This document shows positions 45,752 to 55,400 of a stretch of 64,000 bases of DNA, piece after piece. This DNA comes from Bacillota bacterium. GTDB lineage: Bacteria; Bacillota; Limnochordia; Limnochordales; DUMU01. Made by a program: the position numbers and the translations under genes. Under the pieces are notes generated by a model that was given only the letters and a program-made list of their open reading frames with translations, had not been told where the DNA came from and searched no databases. The stretch covers positions 1 to 64,000 of the forward strand of contig DUMU01000035.1 in assembly GCA_012839805.1 (NCBI GenBank). The letters are read 5' to 3'. Within the stretch, counting starts at the first letter, position 1; the number at the start of each line of letters is the position of its first letter.

Positions 45752-45781
45752 GGTTGGGCCGGGTTAGGTTGAGCCGGGTTT
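45752..45781 (+). repeat. Tandem 15-bp repeat abutting the rrf2 promoter
   Basis: GGTTGGGCCGGGTTA (45752-45766) is followed immediately by GGTTGAGCCGGGTTT (45767-45781), 13 of 15 positions identical. The second copy runs into the -35 hexamer. Another GGTT-containing stretch lies just upstream. The arrangement suggests a regulator-binding site. Confidence 0.5.
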
Positions 45782-45808
45782 GACGCCGGGGGAGGCCGGG
45801 CGTATCAT
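45780..45808 (+). promoter_or_regulatory. Sigma-A promoter of the rrf2-cysteine desulfurase operon
   Basis: TTGACG (45780-45785) and TATCAT (45803-45808) are 17 bases apart. The predicted start is near 45815, leaving a 120-base leader before the Rrf2 gene. Confidence 0.8.
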
Positions 45809-45936
45809 GGGAAGGGAAAGGCGAGCAATCTGCTCGGGATTGGTGCGCCCGGTGCGGCCGCTCGCAGGCGCGACGGGGGAACGGGGCGACCTGGCAGGAG
45901 ACGGAACACGCAAACGGGCTATGGGGGCGGGGATCC

Positions 45937-46389
45937 ATGAGGATATCGACCAGGGGAGAATACGGCCTGCGAGCCATGGTGGAGCTCGCGCTCCGCGCCG
46001 GGCAGGGACCGGTCCCGCTCAAGGCAATAGCCGAAAGCCAGGGCATCTCCGAGCCATATCTCGAGCAGTTGATGGGCACGTTACGGAAGGCGGGACTGGT
46101 AAATAGCGTGCGGGGGGCGCAGGGAGGCTATGAACTCGCCCGCCGGCCGGAGCAGGTGAAGGCGGGAGACGTGGTCCGGGCACTGGAGGGTCCGATCGTC
46201 CCCTGGGAGTGCGTGGACGAAAGCAGCGGGGCGGTTTGCCTGCTGACGGAGGGCTGTTCTACCCGCCTCCTCTGGAAGAAGCTGCAAGATGCCATCGAAG
46301 CGGTGCTGGACTCCGTGACCCTGGCCGACCTGGTAGAAGAGCAGCAGCGACTTCGAGTGCAGGGGGGCGCGCTGCTGTTCGACATCTGA
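45937..46389 (+). CDS. Rrf2 family transcriptional regulator (IscR-like, probable Fe-S)
   Basis: A 150-residue winged helix regulator. The N-terminus MRISTRGEYGLRAMVELALRAGQGP and SEPYLEQLMGTLRKAGLVNSVRGAQGGYELAR (in part) are typical of Rrf2. Three cysteines follow (WECVDESSGAVC, then LTEGC), placed C-X8-C-X5-C before the TRLLWKKL helix, similar to the Fe-S ligands of IscR. The Bacillus protein at this locus, CymR, lacks these cysteines and works with CysK, so this one more likely senses Fe-S status. It is followed at 20 bases by a cysteine desulfurase gene, its expected target, and has its own promoter with a tandem repeat. Confidence 0.9.
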   Translation: MRISTRGEYGLRAMVELALRAGQGPVPLKAIAESQGISEPYLEQLMGTLRKAGLVNSVRGAQGGYELARRPEQVKAGDVVRALEGPIVPWECVDESSGAVCLLTEGCSTRLLWKKLQDAIEAVLDSVTLADLVEEQQRLRVQGGALLFDI

Positions 46390-46409
46390 ACTTCGGAAGC
46401 GAGGGGAAC

Positions 46410-47624
46410 ATGCCGGGCGAGCGGATCGAGCGGATTTACTTGGATCATGCGGCCACGACCCCTCTTCGTCCCGAGGTAGTCGAGGCCATGCGGCCGTTTG
46501 CCCAGGAAGTATTTGGTAACCCTTCCTCGTTGCATGCCCGTGGCCGGGAGGCAAGGCGCCGGGTCGACGAGGCCCGGGACCGTATCGCGGCCATTTTGCG
46601 TTGCCGTCCGGGAGAGATCTACTTTACCAGCGGGGGCAGCGAGTCCGACACCTGGGCGTTGATGGGTTCAGTGGTAGCCGCGCGGGAGCGGGGCGACCCG
46701 CGCCGGCGGATCATGGTCTCCGCGGTGGAACACCGGGCGGTGCTGGACACAGCCGAAGCCCTGGCCCGCAGCGGGGTGAACGTGGACTACCTCCCCGTCG
46801 ACCGGTTCGGGCGGATAGCAGTGGACGAAGTGGTCGAGCGGGTGGAGCGGCAGAAGGACACCCTGCTCGTGGCGGTGATGTACGCCAACAACGAGGTGGG
46901 GACGATCCAGCCCGTGCGGGAGCTGGGTGCCCGCCTGCGTGAACTGGGAGTTCTATTCTTCGTCGACGCAGTCCAGGCCCCCGGCTATCTGCCTTTAGAC
47001 TTGCAGGAGCTGCCTTGCGATCTACTGGCCCTCTCCGCTCACAAGTTCAACGGCCCCAAGGGAGCAGGACTTCTCTACGTTCGCCGCGGGGTAGAGATCG
47101 CGCCGCTGGTTCACGGCGGGGCCCAGGAGCGAGGCCGCCGGGGCGGTACGGAGAACGTGGCCGGGGTGGTGGGGATGGCGGTCGCGCTGGAGCTGGCCGA
47201 GGGCGAGCGGCCGGCCGAAGCCAAGCGAGTGGCCGCACTTCGGGATCGCTTGTTCGCCTTGATCCGGAAGGCTCTGCCCGACACGCGGTGTCATGGTCAC
47301 CCGGCGGAACGGCTGCCCAACAACCTAAACCTCTCCTGGCCCGGAGTCGCTAGCGATACGCTCCTCCTCGCCCTGGACCTCGCCGGGGTGGAAGCTTCCA
47401 GCGGGGCGGCCTGCAGCGCGGGGGCGCTCACCGAGTCCCACGTCCTCACGGCCATGGGGGTGAGAGAGGCCGAGGCGGGGGGGCCGTTGCGGTTGAGCCT
47501 GGGACGGGGCAACACCGAGGCCGAAATCGACGAAGCCGCCCGCCGCATCGTCGCGGCAGTCGAGGCGGTGCGGGAACGCAGGCAAAGCGCGGGGGGAGCC
47601 GGAGAGCCAGATGGTAGACGGTAG
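46410..47624 (+). CDS. Cysteine desulfurase (IscS/NifS family, YrvO-like)
   Basis: A PLP enzyme of 404 residues that moves sulfur from cysteine to a catalytic Cys as persulfide. Signatures are [32 protein letters not shown], the PLP Lys in [20 protein letters not shown] and the active-site Cys loop [17 protein letters not shown]. The track ORF starts upstream inside rrf2; ATG 46410 behind GAGGGG is the true start. It overlaps mnmA by 14 bases, so the sulfur probably passes to MnmA for tRNA 2-thiouridine, as for Bacillus YrvO. Confidence 0.94.
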   Translation: MPGERIERIYLDHAATTPLRPEVVEAMRPFAQEVFGNPSSLHARGREARRRVDEARDRIAAILRCRPGEIYFTSGGSESDTWALMGSVVAARERGDPRRRIMVSAVEHRAVLDTAEALARSGVNVDYLPVDRFGRIAVDEVVERVERQKDTLLVAVMYANNEVGTIQPVRELGARLRELGVLFFVDAVQAPGYLPLDLQELPCDLLALSAHKFNGPKGAGLLYVRRGVEIAPLVHGGAQERGRRGGTENVAGVVGMAVALELAEGERPAEAKRVAALRDRLFALIRKALPDTRCHGHPAERLPNNLNLSWPGVASDTLLLALDLAGVEASSGAACSAGALTESHVLTAMGVREAEAGGPLRLSLGRGNTEAEIDEAARRIVAAVEAVRERRQSAGGAGEPDGRR

Positions 47625-48909
47625 GGAAGACGGCCTGGTGATCGGAATGACCGGCGAGCAAGAGTCCCTGGAGGCCGCGAGAGACCGGGTTCGGGTCGAA
47701 CTTGCCCGCGTCGCAGGTCGAGGTCCTCTGGCTCCCCGCGGGCGGCGGGTGGTGGCCGCTATGAGCGGCGGAGTGGATTCATCGGTGGCGGCCGCCCTGC
47801 TGGTCGAGGCCGGATTCCAGGTGATCGGTATCACCTTGCAGCTCTGGCCGGAATGGCTGCCGCCGGACCACGAGGGCGGATGCTGTTCACTGGGGGCGGT
47901 GGAGGATGCCCGCCGGGTGGCCAACACGCTGGGCATACCCTATTACGTCCTCAACCTGAGCGAAGCTTTCGAGGAAGTGGTGATCCGGCCGTTCACCCGG
48001 GAATACCTGGGCGGCCGGACGCCCAATCCTTGTTTGGTCTGCAATCGGGAGATCAAGTTTGGTGTTCTACTGGAAAAGGCTCGTGAACTGGGGGCCGGCT
48101 ACGTGGCCACCGGCCATTATGCCCGGATTGGCTGGGATGAGCGACGAAAACGCTATCTGTTGCGTGCGGGAATCGATTCCAGTAAGGACCAGAGCTATGC
48201 ACTCTACGCCCTTACGCAAGAACAGCTGGCCTGCACCCTCACTCCTTTGGGCGTCCTTACCAAGAAGAGAGTGCGGGAGCTCGCAACCGCGCTGGGATTG
48301 GTGACGGCCCGCAAACCGGAAAGCCAGGAGATCTGTTTCATACCCGGCAACGATTACCGCCGCTTTTTGCGAGAGTACGCGGGGGTGGCGGAAAACCCGG
48401 GCCCGATCGTGGATCGGCAGGGGCGCAGGCTCGGAACGCACCGGGGAGTCGCCTTCTATACGGTAGGGCAACGGCACGGATTGGGGTTGCCGGGCCCGGA
48501 GCCGTACTACGTGCTGGAGATCGATGCCCGGCGGAATCGCCTGGTGGTCGGGAGGCGGGAGGAAGCCAGGGGAGCAGTGCTGCTCGCGAAGGATGTTAAC
48601 CTCATTTCCCAGGTCGAGGTTCCCCCGGAAGGGCTCAAGGTTTGGGCCAAGGTACGCTACCGGGTACCCAAGGCCGAGGCGCGGATCATGCCGGCGGGGC
48701 CGGATACCTCGTGGATGTGGACTTGTTTTGCGGAGCCCCAATGGGCCATCACTCCCGGCCAGGCGGTGGTCTGGTACGAAGCCGGGGACGAGGCGGATAT
48801 CGTAGTCGGTGGTGGTACCATCGCGGACGCAACTGAGCTCGCCGCGAAAGCCGGGAATACTACTCCCGATGACGCCGGTTGCCGATGGGAAGGTGGAGTT
48901 AAATGGTGA
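47611..48909 (+). CDS. mnmA: tRNA-specific 2-thiouridylase MnmA
   Basis: MnmA adds sulfur to the wobble uridine of Glu, Gln and Lys tRNAs. The PP-loop is [18 protein letters not shown]. The first catalytic Cys is in [13 protein letters not shown] and the second in [13 protein letters not shown]. Further family blocks are [17 protein letters not shown] and [10 protein letters not shown]. It is longer than usual (432 residues) owing to a ~50-residue N-terminal extension and a C-terminal tail; the core would begin near residue 47. ATG 47611 overlaps the desulfurase gene and ATG 47647 is an alternative start. Confidence 0.95.
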   Translation: MVDGREDGLVIGMTGEQESLEAARDRVRVELARVAGRGPLAPRGRRVVAAMSGGVDSSVAAALLVEAGFQVIGITLQLWPEWLPPDHEGGCCSLGAVEDARRVANTLGIPYYVLNLSEAFEEVVIRPFTREYLGGRTPNPCLVCNREIKFGVLLEKARELGAGYVATGHYARIGWDERRKRYLLRAGIDSSKDQSYALYALTQEQLACTLTPLGVLTKKRVRELATALGLVTARKPESQEICFIPGNDYRRFLREYAGVAENPGPIVDRQGRRLGTHRGVAFYTVGQRHGLGLPGPEPYYVLEIDARRNRLVVGRREEARGAVLLAKDVNLISQVEVPPEGLKVWAKVRYRVPKAEARIMPAGPDTSWMWTCFAEPQWAITPGQAVVWYEAGDEADIVVGGGTIADATELAAKAGNTTPDDAGCRWEGGVKW

Positions 48910-49058
48910 ACCGTTTCTGGCAGGGTGTGCTCATGGGAGTAGTGCTCGGTATCGTCATGAGCTTGCGTTATCTGCAACGGGGCACGTCCGCCGAAACGGA
49001 GACCGTGCCGCGGCGGGTGATGGCGCGGCTTGCCGTGCCTTCGCTGAGGCGAGGTTAG
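48903..49058 (+). CDS. Small single-pass membrane protein (51 residues)
   Basis: This gene is too short for the ORF track. ATG 48903 overlaps the mnmA stop (TGA 48907-48909) and has GGAAGGTGGAG as ribosome-binding site. The product begins [20 protein letters not shown], one hydrophobic helix with glycine motifs, and continues with a basic tail ([14 protein letters not shown]). Length, helix and position between mnmA and the AI-2E permease gene recall the small YtxH-like or YrzR-like proteins found there in clostridia. Function is unknown; coding is supported by the ribosome-binding site and coupling. Confidence 0.6.
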   Translation: MVNRFWQGVLMGVVLGIVMSLRYLQRGTSAETETVPRRVMARLAVPSLRRG

Positions 49059-49087
49059 GCAGTACGACCTTCGGGGAGGAAAGCGGC

Positions 49088-50275
49088 GTGCCCGGGCGTG
49101 CCGTCTCCCGCTTCGGCGCGATAGCGGTCGCGGTCGCAGCGGTGGTCGGCCTCGCCCTTCTTTACTACCTGCGCACGCTCGTCCTACCTTTCATGCTCGC
49201 CCTCTTCCTGGCCTATCTGGTCTCGCCCCTGGTGGACCGGCTGGAACGGGCAGGAGCGGGGCGGGCGGCCGCGTCCGGTATCGTGCTGGCCTCCCTGCTG
49301 GCCGGAGTGGTGGCCGGGGGGGTGTTGCTCCTGCCGGCCTTGGGCCGGGAGGTGGGCCGGGTGGTGGCGCAGGTTCCCCCGGGTACGAGCCCGGCGGGGT
49401 GGCTTACGGGATGGACGACCGGGATGATGCCGGGACCGTGGCGGGGGCTGGCGGGGCAGCTCAACGCGGGAATAGAAAGATGGATGAGGCAGTTCACCGG
49501 CCGCGTGGTAGCCTCCGGCGGGGAATTCGCCAGCATGGCGTATGCGCTGCTCTTCGTGCCGTTCATCGCCTACTATTTCCTGCTCGACCGTGGTCGCCTG
49601 GGGCTTGGCGTCCTGCGACGTCTACCGCCCCCATGGCGGCCTCATGTGGCGGTACTGGGCGCAGAGATCGGCGCCACGCTGGCCGGGTTCGTGCGGGGCC
49701 AGGTGCTAGTATCGGCCCTGGTAGGGGTGGCGACGGCGCTGGCCATGGCTGCCTTACGAGTTCCCTTTCCACTCCTGATCGGGGTCTTGGCGGGGCTCCT
49801 GGACGTGATCCCGTACTTCGGACCGGTCATAGCGGCGGTTCCGGCGGTGGTGGTAGGGTTTTCGGTTTCCTCGTGGACGCCGGTCTTCGTCGTTCTGACC
49901 TTCTTTGCCATCCACCAGCTGGAGAGTGTCTTCCTCGTTCCACGAGTCATGGGAAGTCTGACCGGTCTGCACCCCCTCGCGGTGCTGGCGGCCATCCTGG
50001 CCGGAGAGCAGGTCCTGGGATTGACCGGAATGCTCCTCGCCGTACCCGCTGCCGCCTGCGTGCGTATCCTGGTCGACTACTGGACGTTCCGCCGGGGTAC
50101 GGGTGGTGCGCCAGGGGCGGTGGCCGGGGCAGACGGCACCCGCCAGGCCGGCAAGGCAAGCTCCGGTCGCGTTGACAAGCTGGGTTCTCATGGATATGAT
50201 GGGGAAGATTCAGTCCAGGGTAGGGGCAGGGGGGATACTCCCGCCGCCGTGCGGGAGACCAGATGCGACGACTGA
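49088..50275 (+). CDS. AI-2E family transporter (YrrI-like permease)
   Basis: An integral membrane protein of about 395 residues in the AI-2E/PerM superfamily. It has seven or eight hydrophobic segments (AVVGLALLYYLRTLVLPFML, ALFLAYLVSPLVDRLER, AYALLFVPFIAYYFLLDRG, FPLLIGVLAGLLDVIPYFGP, VFVVLTFFAIHQLES, ILAGEQVLGLTGMLLAVPAAA). The DVIPYFGPVIAAVPA and VPRVMGSLTGLHPL motifs define the family, whose members transport varied substrates. The track ORF is extended upstream; GTG 49088 behind GGGGAGG is the start. The position before alaS matches Bacillus yrrI, and the end overlaps alaS by 13 bases. Confidence 0.92.
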   Translation: MPGRAVSRFGAIAVAVAAVVGLALLYYLRTLVLPFMLALFLAYLVSPLVDRLERAGAGRAAASGIVLASLLAGVVAGGVLLLPALGREVGRVVAQVPPGTSPAGWLTGWTTGMMPGPWRGLAGQLNAGIERWMRQFTGRVVASGGEFASMAYALLFVPFIAYYFLLDRGRLGLGVLRRLPPPWRPHVAVLGAEIGATLAGFVRGQVLVSALVGVATALAMAALRVPFPLLIGVLAGLLDVIPYFGPVIAAVPAVVVGFSVSSWTPVFVVLTFFAIHQLESVFLVPRVMGSLTGLHPLAVLAAILAGEQVLGLTGMLLAVPAAACVRILVDYWTFRRGTGGAPGAVAGADGTRQAGKASSGRVDKLGSHGYDGEDSVQGRGRGDTPAAVRETRCDD

Positions 50276-52923
50276 GCGGCAACGAGCTACGGGAAGAATA
50301 CCTTCGTTTTTTCGAGGGTAAGGGGCACCTGCGTCTGCCCAGCGCCTCGCTGGTTCCGGAGAACGATCCTACCTTGCTTTTCACCGGAGCCGGGATGGTG
50401 CCCTTCAAACCTTACTTCCTGGGCCGGGCCAGCCCCCCACATCCCCGGCTGACCACCTGCCAGCGGTGCTTGCGCACCGCCGATATCGACCGAGTCGGCA
50501 CCACCGCCCGGCACGCCACCTTCTTCGAGATGCTGGGAAACTTCTCCTTCGGCGACTACTTCAAGGAAGAGGCGATTGGCTGGGCCTGGGAGTTCATCAC
50601 CCGTCATTTGGAGCTCCCGCGGGAACGCCTCTGGGTGACCGTCTATCAGGACGATGACGAGGCGGCGGCGCTCTGGGAGCGGATAGCCGGCATACCCCCT
50701 GCACGCATCGTTCGCCTGGGCAAGGAAGACAACTTCTGGGAGATCGGAGTAGGCCCGTGCGGTCCTTGTTCCGAGATATACCTGGACCGCGGACCTGATC
50801 GAGGTTGCGGCCACCCCGATTGTAAGCCGGGCTGCCATTGCGACCGGTTCATGGAATTCTGGAACCTGGTTTTCATTCAATACTTCAAGAATGAAACTGG
50901 CGAATACCTGCCGCTGGAACGCAAAGGAATCGATACCGGTATGGGGCTGGAGCGGATGGCCGCCCTGTTGCAAGGGGTCGAGAGTATCTTCGACATCGAC
51001 CTCGTCCGCCCGGTCCTCGACCAGGTAGCCCGGACGGCGGGTATACCGTACGGGGCGTCGCCGGAGAAAGACGTCTCCCTGCGTGTCATCACCGATCACG
51101 TGCGGGGCGCCACGTTTCTCATCGCCGATGGGGTGTTGCCGGGAAACGAAGGACGCGGCTATGTGTTGCGCCGCCTAATCCGGCGCGCGATCCGGCACGG
51201 GCGGCTCCTGGGCATCGAACGCCCCTTCCTGGACGCGATCGCAGGTACGATGGTGGGCGTGATGGAGCCGGCCTACCCCGAGTTGAGGGAGCACACTCCC
51301 AGGATCCGCGAGGTTTTGCGTACTGAAGAGGCCCGTTTCCGCGCTACGCTGGATCAGGGGACCCAGCTCCTTGAGCAGCTGCTCGAGCGGCTGCGGGCCG
51401 AGGGGAAGAGGGTGTTGCCGGGAGAGGACGCCTTCCGCCTCTACGACACTTACGGATTTCCCTTCGAGCTGACGAAGGAGGTCGCGACCGAGTCCGGCTT
51501 TACCGTAGACAAGTCCGGGTTCGACGCGGCGATGGAGCGGCAGCGGGAAAGGGCGCGAGCCACCCGGGGCGAGATGAGCTACCTGGGGGGCGAGGACGAC
51601 GCCTGGGCCCGGTTGGCAGAAAGGCTCCGCAGCGAGTTCACCGGGTATCAGAAGACCTCTGACGCTACCACCATCCTGGCGCTTAGCCGGGAGGGACAGC
51701 TGGTAGATGAGCTCGTCACCGGTGAACGGGGTGAGATGGTCCTGGCGTCGACTCCGTTTTATGGTGAAGCGGGCGGTCAGGTGGGTGACACAGGGACGAT
51801 CACCGGCCCGAGCGGGCAATTCGTGGTCGAGGACACCCAGCGGCCGGCGGCAGGTTTGATAGTTCACGTGGGCAAGGTGGTCTCGGGACGGCTGCGCATG
51901 GGTGAAGAGGTGGTTGCTTCGGTGGATGCGCAGGACCGGATGGACACGGCGCGCAACCACACCGCCACCCATCTGCTGCACAAAGCTTTGCGGGAGATTC
52001 TGGGTGAGCACGTGCGGCAAGCAGGGTCGCTGGTAGCTCCCGACCGGCTCCGTTTCGATTTCTCCCAGGGACGGCCGGTAGAGCCTGCCGAGCTGGTGAG
52101 GATCGAACGGCTGGTGAACGAGAAGATCCTGGCCGACCTGCCCGTGACCGTAGAGGAGCTCCCCATCGAAGAGGCGCTCCGCCGGGGAGCGATGGCGCTC
52201 TTTGGGGAGAAGTACGGTGATGTGGTACGGGTAGTGTCGGTAGGCGATTTCTCCATGGAACTGTGTGGCGGTACCCACGTACGACGGACCGGGGAGATCG
52301 GGCTTTTCAAGATCACGGCGGAAGAGAGCACGGGGGCAGGAATCCGCCGTATCGAGGCGGTGACCGGCCGGCGGGCGCTGGCGCTGGTAGAGGAGAGGTT
52401 CGCGCTCCTCGGTCGAGTGGCGGCTTTGCTCGAGACGAATGTCGATGAGGTGACTTCCCGGGTGGAGCGACTCCTGGGCCAGTGGCGGGATCTGAACCGG
52501 GAGTATCAGGTGCTGACGGAACGTTTGGCCGAAAAGACCGCCGACGACCTGGCCGAAAGGGCCAAGGACATCGGGGGCATGCGACTCCTGGTAGCCACGG
52601 TGAAGGGTTTTGATCCCGACGGTCTGCTCGCCCTGGGCGACCGGTTACAGGCGCGGCTGGGAGAGTCGGTGCTGCTTCTAGCCTCCATCGATGGACAGCA
52701 GGCGCATCTCGTGACCCGGGTGAGCCGGGGTCTGGCCGGTGCCGGTCTCGACGCCGGGCGGCTGGTACGCGAGGTGGCGGAACGGGCCGGCGGGCGGGGT
52801 GGGGGCCGCCGCGAGCTGGGTCGAGGGGCGGCCCGGGATTTGCGGGCGCTGCCGGCGGCGCTGGACAGTGTGGCGGAAAAGGTTGCCAGCCAGTTGCGCG
52901 CTCTCGATCTGTCCCATCACTAG
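50263..52923 (+). CDS. alaS: Alanyl-tRNA synthetase
   Basis: An 886-residue class II synthetase with all expected domains: the catalytic core ([24 protein letters not shown] in part, [20 protein letters not shown]), the editing domain with the zinc-binding HTATHLLH and [13 protein letters not shown] motifs, and the C-terminal oligomerisation / C-Ala domain. Near the C-terminus the usual Gly-rich segment ([14 protein letters not shown]) is present. ATG 50263 overlaps the permease gene. No T-box leader is present because the upstream region is coding. Confidence 0.98.
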   Translation: MRRLSGNELREEYLRFFEGKGHLRLPSASLVPENDPTLLFTGAGMVPFKPYFLGRASPPHPRLTTCQRCLRTADIDRVGTTARHATFFEMLGNFSFGDYFKEEAIGWAWEFITRHLELPRERLWVTVYQDDDEAAALWERIAGIPPARIVRLGKEDNFWEIGVGPCGPCSEIYLDRGPDRGCGHPDCKPGCHCDRFMEFWNLVFIQYFKNETGEYLPLERKGIDTGMGLERMAALLQGVESIFDIDLVRPVLDQVARTAGIPYGASPEKDVSLRVITDHVRGATFLIADGVLPGNEGRGYVLRRLIRRAIRHGRLLGIERPFLDAIAGTMVGVMEPAYPELREHTPRIREVLRTEEARFRATLDQGTQLLEQLLERLRAEGKRVLPGEDAFRLYDTYGFPFELTKEVATESGFTVDKSGFDAAMERQRERARATRGEMSYLGGEDDAWARLAERLRSEFTGYQKTSDATTILALSREGQLVDELVTGERGEMVLASTPFYGEAGGQVGDTGTITGPSGQFVVEDTQRPAAGLIVHVGKVVSGRLRMGEEVVASVDAQDRMDTARNHTATHLLHKALREILGEHVRQAGSLVAPDRLRFDFSQGRPVEPAELVRIERLVNEKILADLPVTVEELPIEEALRRGAMALFGEKYGDVVRVVSVGDFSMELCGGTHVRRTGEIGLFKITAEESTGAGIRRIEAVTGRRALALVEERFALLGRVAALLETNVDEVTSRVERLLGQWRDLNREYQVLTERLAEKTADDLAERAKDIGGMRLLVATVKGFDPDGLLALGDRLQARLGESVLLLASIDGQQAHLVTRVSRGLAGAGLDAGRLVREVAERAGGRGGGRRELGRGAARDLRALPAALDSVAEKVASQLRALDLSHH

Positions 52924-52961
52924 ACGTCACCAGGCAGGTTCATCCGAGGGGAGGGAGACCG

Positions 52962-53279
52962 GTGGCAAAAGAGGGGGAGACGGCAGGAGGCCCGCCCTCG
53001 CGTACCCGTGGGCACGGTTGGCAAGAGGAGACCGTGATCTTCCGCCCGCGACCGGAGGAGCAACCGAACCGGGCAAGTGATGTGTTGCGCCAGGTTTATC
53101 GGGCCCTGAAGGAAAAGGGTTACGACCCCGTGAGCCAGCTGGTCGGTTATCTCTTGTCCGGTGATCCCACCTACATTACGAGCCATGCCGGGGCCCGTTC
53201 ACTCATCCGAACCGTGGAACGAGACGAACTATTAGAGGAGCTCCTGCGTACCTTTATCCGGCAGGAGCAGCAAGGATGA
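52962..53279 (+). CDS. IreB family regulatory phosphoprotein (UPF0297, YrzL)
   Basis: A 105-residue protein whose last 80 residues match Ire[62 protein letters not shown] (in part [15 protein letters not shown]). In Enterococcus, IreB is phosphorylated by the PASTA kinase IreK and affects cephalosporin resistance. The first ~20 residues are a variable extension. GTG 52962 has GGAGGGAG upstream. The gene is followed by ruvX with a four-base overlap, the conserved alaS-yrzL-yrrK order. Confidence 0.93.
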   Translation: MAKEGETAGGPPSRTRGHGWQEETVIFRPRPEEQPNRASDVLRQVYRALKEKGYDPVSQLVGYLLSGDPTYITSHAGARSLIRTVERDELLEELLRTFIRQEQQG

Positions 53280-53743
53280 CCGGCGGGAGGTTTCTTGCTC
53301 TCGACCTCGGTGAGCGCCGTATCGGCCTGGCCGTCTCTGACCCCCTGGGGCTGGTAGGGATGGCGGCCGGCCAGATCGAACGGTGCGGAGAGGCCGAAAA
53401 GGACCTCGAACGCATTGGAGAGCTGATCAGGCAGTACCAGCCGGTGGAGGTGATCGTGGGCTTACCGGTGCGGACCGACGGCCGCTGGGGAGAGCCGGCG
53501 GTCAGGGCGCAGGAGCTGGCCGGGATGATCCGGGAACGGTTCGGGGTGCCGGTGGTGCTCTGGGACGAACGGTTTACCACGAAGATCGCCGAGGACCTGC
53601 TCCTCGCAGCCGGGATACGGCGCCAGGACCGGCGCCGGGCGCGGGACAGTCTGGCGGCCGCGGTGATCCTGCAATCGTACCTGGAGCACCGGCGGAGGGA
53701 ACGGTGTCATGAGGGTAGAATCCCAACCGGCGGCGGAGGTTAG
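53276..53743 (+). CDS. ruvX: Holliday junction resolvase RuvX (YqgF/YrrK)
   Basis: A 155-residue RNase H-fold protein. The first conserved Asp is in [19 protein letters not shown], then [23 protein letters not shown] and the Asp/Glu motif in [18 protein letters not shown], followed by [19 protein letters not shown]. Family members process 16S rRNA precursor ends and may resolve Holliday junctions. ATG 53276 overlaps the ireB stop. The protein has the usual length. Confidence 0.93.
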   Translation: MTGGRFLALDLGERRIGLAVSDPLGLVGMAAGQIERCGEAEKDLERIGELIRQYQPVEVIVGLPVRTDGRWGEPAVRAQELAGMIRERFGVPVVLWDERFTTKIAEDLLLAAGIRRQDRRRARDSLAAAVILQSYLEHRRRERCHEGRIPTGGGG

Positions 53744-53838
53744 AGGTTAGCAGATGAGGGAGGCGAGGGTAGGCAGGCCCCAACGGTATGGCAACTACGG
53801 GTTCAGGGGATACGACGTGAGGAAGGAAGGGTCGAGAT

Positions 53839-54576
53839 ATGTCCCATAAGCATGATCACAGCCACGGCCATGGGCACTATCATGGCTATGATCACGATCA
53901 CGACGAGCGGTGGCACGGAGATGACGAGGACGGCGTCGAGGTAGTTACCCTCGTGGACGAAGATGGGGAAGAGCACAATTTCCAGGTCATCGATGCCGTC
54001 GAAGTAGATGACAAGGAGTACCGCGTCCTGGTCCCTGAAACCGAGGAGGACCAGGAGGAGGATGAGGACGAGGAAGGAGAAGAAGCCTACCTCTTCCGGG
54101 TCGAGAAGGACGAGAACGGTGACGAAGTGCTGGTGAGCATTGAGGACGACGCCGAGTTCGACCGGGTCGTCGCGGCCCTGCGTGAGCTCGAAGACGAGGA
54201 CGAGGATGACGAGGGGTACGAAGAAGAAGAGCTAGACGACGAAGACGACGGGTACGAAGATGAGCAAGACGACGAGGAGGACGATGCGGAAGCAGACGGC
54301 GAGGATGAAGAGGACGAAGAAGATGAGGACGACGTCTACGACGAAGACGAGGATGAGGGCGAGGACGAAGAGGATTGGGACGATGAAGATTGGGACGAGG
54401 ATGACGACGAACTAGACGAAGACGAAGATTGGGATGATGATGACGAAGATGTTGAGGATGAAGAGGACGGAGAGGGCGACGACGACATAGACTGGGAGCC
54501 TTTCGAGGAGGAGGAAGAGGAGCAAGAGGAGGAAGACGGGCCGGGTAATTCCGGTCCCAGGCGGGGGCGCAAGTAA
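53839..54576 (+). CDS. DUF1292 protein (YrzB-like) with His-rich head and long polyacidic tail
   Basis: A 245-residue protein of unusual build. Residues 1-25 are a His/Asp-rich head (HKHDHSHGHGHYHGYDHDHD). Residues 33-115 form the DUF1292 domain (VEVVTLVDEDGEEHNFQVIDAVEVDDKEYRVLVP, then AYLFRVEKDENGDEVLVSIEDDAEFDRVVAAL). The remaining ~125 residues are almost entirely Asp and Glu with occasional Trp, Tyr and Gly. Ordinary YrzB proteins are ~90-110 residues and function is unknown. The locus (alaS-yrzL-ruvX-yrzB) confirms orthology. The head could bind Ni, Zn or Co and the tail divalent cations or basic proteins; both are inferences. ATG 53839 follows GGAAGGAAGGG purines. Confidence 0.88.
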   Translation: MSHKHDHSHGHGHYHGYDHDHDERWHGDDEDGVEVVTLVDEDGEEHNFQVIDAVEVDDKEYRVLVPETEEDQEEDEDEEGEEAYLFRVEKDENGDEVLVSIEDDAEFDRVVAALRELEDEDEDDEGYEEEELDDEDDGYEDEQDDEEDDAEADGEDEEDEEDEDDVYDEDEDEGEDEEDWDDEDWDEDDDELDEDEDWDDDDEDVEDEEDGEGDDDIDWEPFEEEEEEQEEEDGPGNSGPRRGRK

Positions 54577-54627
54577 GCTCCCGGTCTTGTCTTGAGAGGT
54601 GTCCAGGCACCCCGGCGGCGCCCGAAC

Positions 54628-54661
54628 CATAAACTGATCAGGAGTCCTTTCCACAAAGGAC
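54628..54661 (+). promoter_or_regulatory. Possible sporulation promoter element and hairpin before sigK
   Basis: CATAAACT (54628-54635) resembles the sigma-E -10 consensus CATACAnT with one mismatch, though no good -35 is seen. Directly downstream GTCCTTT-CCAC-AAAGGAC (54644-54661) is a perfect 7-bp hairpin that ends seven bases before the GGAGGTG ribosome-binding site. Confidence 0.35.
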
Positions 54662-54681
54662 GGGGCCTGGAGGTGGGTCGG

Positions 54682-55371
54682 GTGCTACCGGTCTGGTTGG
54701 ACCTGGCTGGGTGGCGTGAGTTACTGGCCCTGGTTGCCTTCGTCAGCGGCCAGGGAGCATTTCCGGCCCCGCTGAAGCCGGAGGAGGAGGCCGAGCTCCT
54801 GGCCCGCTGGCGGCAGGGAGACCGGCAGGCCGCCCATACTTTGGCGGAGCGAAACCTGCGCCTCGTCGCCCATATCGCCCGTAAGTTCGAAAGCACCGGC
54901 GAGGACCAGGACGATCTGATCTCCATCGGGACCCTGGGATTGGTTAAAGCCATTGACACCTTCGACCCGGAGCACAATACCCGGCTGGCTACCTACGCCG
55001 CCCGGTGTATCGAGAATGAGATCCTGATGTACCTGCGTTCCCGGCGCAACAGCCGCCAGGAGGTCGTCCTTTCCGAGCCCATCGGGGCGGACCGGGAAGG
55101 AAACGAGGTTACGCTGATGGATGTCTTGGGTACGGACGGCACCGAGGTGTACGATCAGGTGGAGGGCCGGGTCGAGCGGGAGCAATTGCGGGAGAAGCTG
55201 GGCTCTCTGACCCGGCGGGAGCGGCTGGTGCTGGAACTCCGATACGGGCTGGGAGACGGAGTAGAACGGACCCAGCGGGAGATCGCCCGGCTTCTCGGTG
55301 TGTCCCGTTCCTACGTCTCCCGTATAGAAAAACGAGCGCTGCTCAAGCTGGCGCAGGTGCTGGGAGCTTAG
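54682..55371 (+). CDS. sigK: RNA polymerase sporulation sigma factor SigK
   Basis: The late mother-cell sigma factor, here as one intact gene (no skin-type interruption). Region 2 shows RNLRLVAHIARKFESTGEDQDDLISIGTLGLVKAID (in part) and TRLATYAARCIENEILMYLRS; region 4 has TQREIARLLGVSRSYVSRIEKRALLKL. The N-terminus VLPVWLDLAGWRELLALVAFVSGQGAFP contains the hydrophobic pro-sequence expected of pro-sigma-K, which is removed by SpoIVFB. The track start 54592 has no ribosome-binding site; GGAGGTG seven bases before GTG 54682 gives 229 residues. A CtpB-like protease gene, part of the activating pathway in Bacillus, is at 11.7 kb. Confidence 0.93.
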   Translation: MLPVWLDLAGWRELLALVAFVSGQGAFPAPLKPEEEAELLARWRQGDRQAAHTLAERNLRLVAHIARKFESTGEDQDDLISIGTLGLVKAIDTFDPEHNTRLATYAARCIENEILMYLRSRRNSRQEVVLSEPIGADREGNEVTLMDVLGTDGTEVYDQVEGRVEREQLREKLGSLTRRERLVLELRYGLGDGVERTQREIARLLGVSRSYVSRIEKRALLKLAQVLGA

Positions 55372-55400
55372 AAGGTATCAAGAACCAGGAGGAGGCAGAG

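Noticed and set aside
45344-45783. Two overlapping + strand ORFs downstream of aspS
   Set aside because: They lie on the 6S RNA gene and its promoter and terminator, have no ribosome-binding sites and no protein-like composition.
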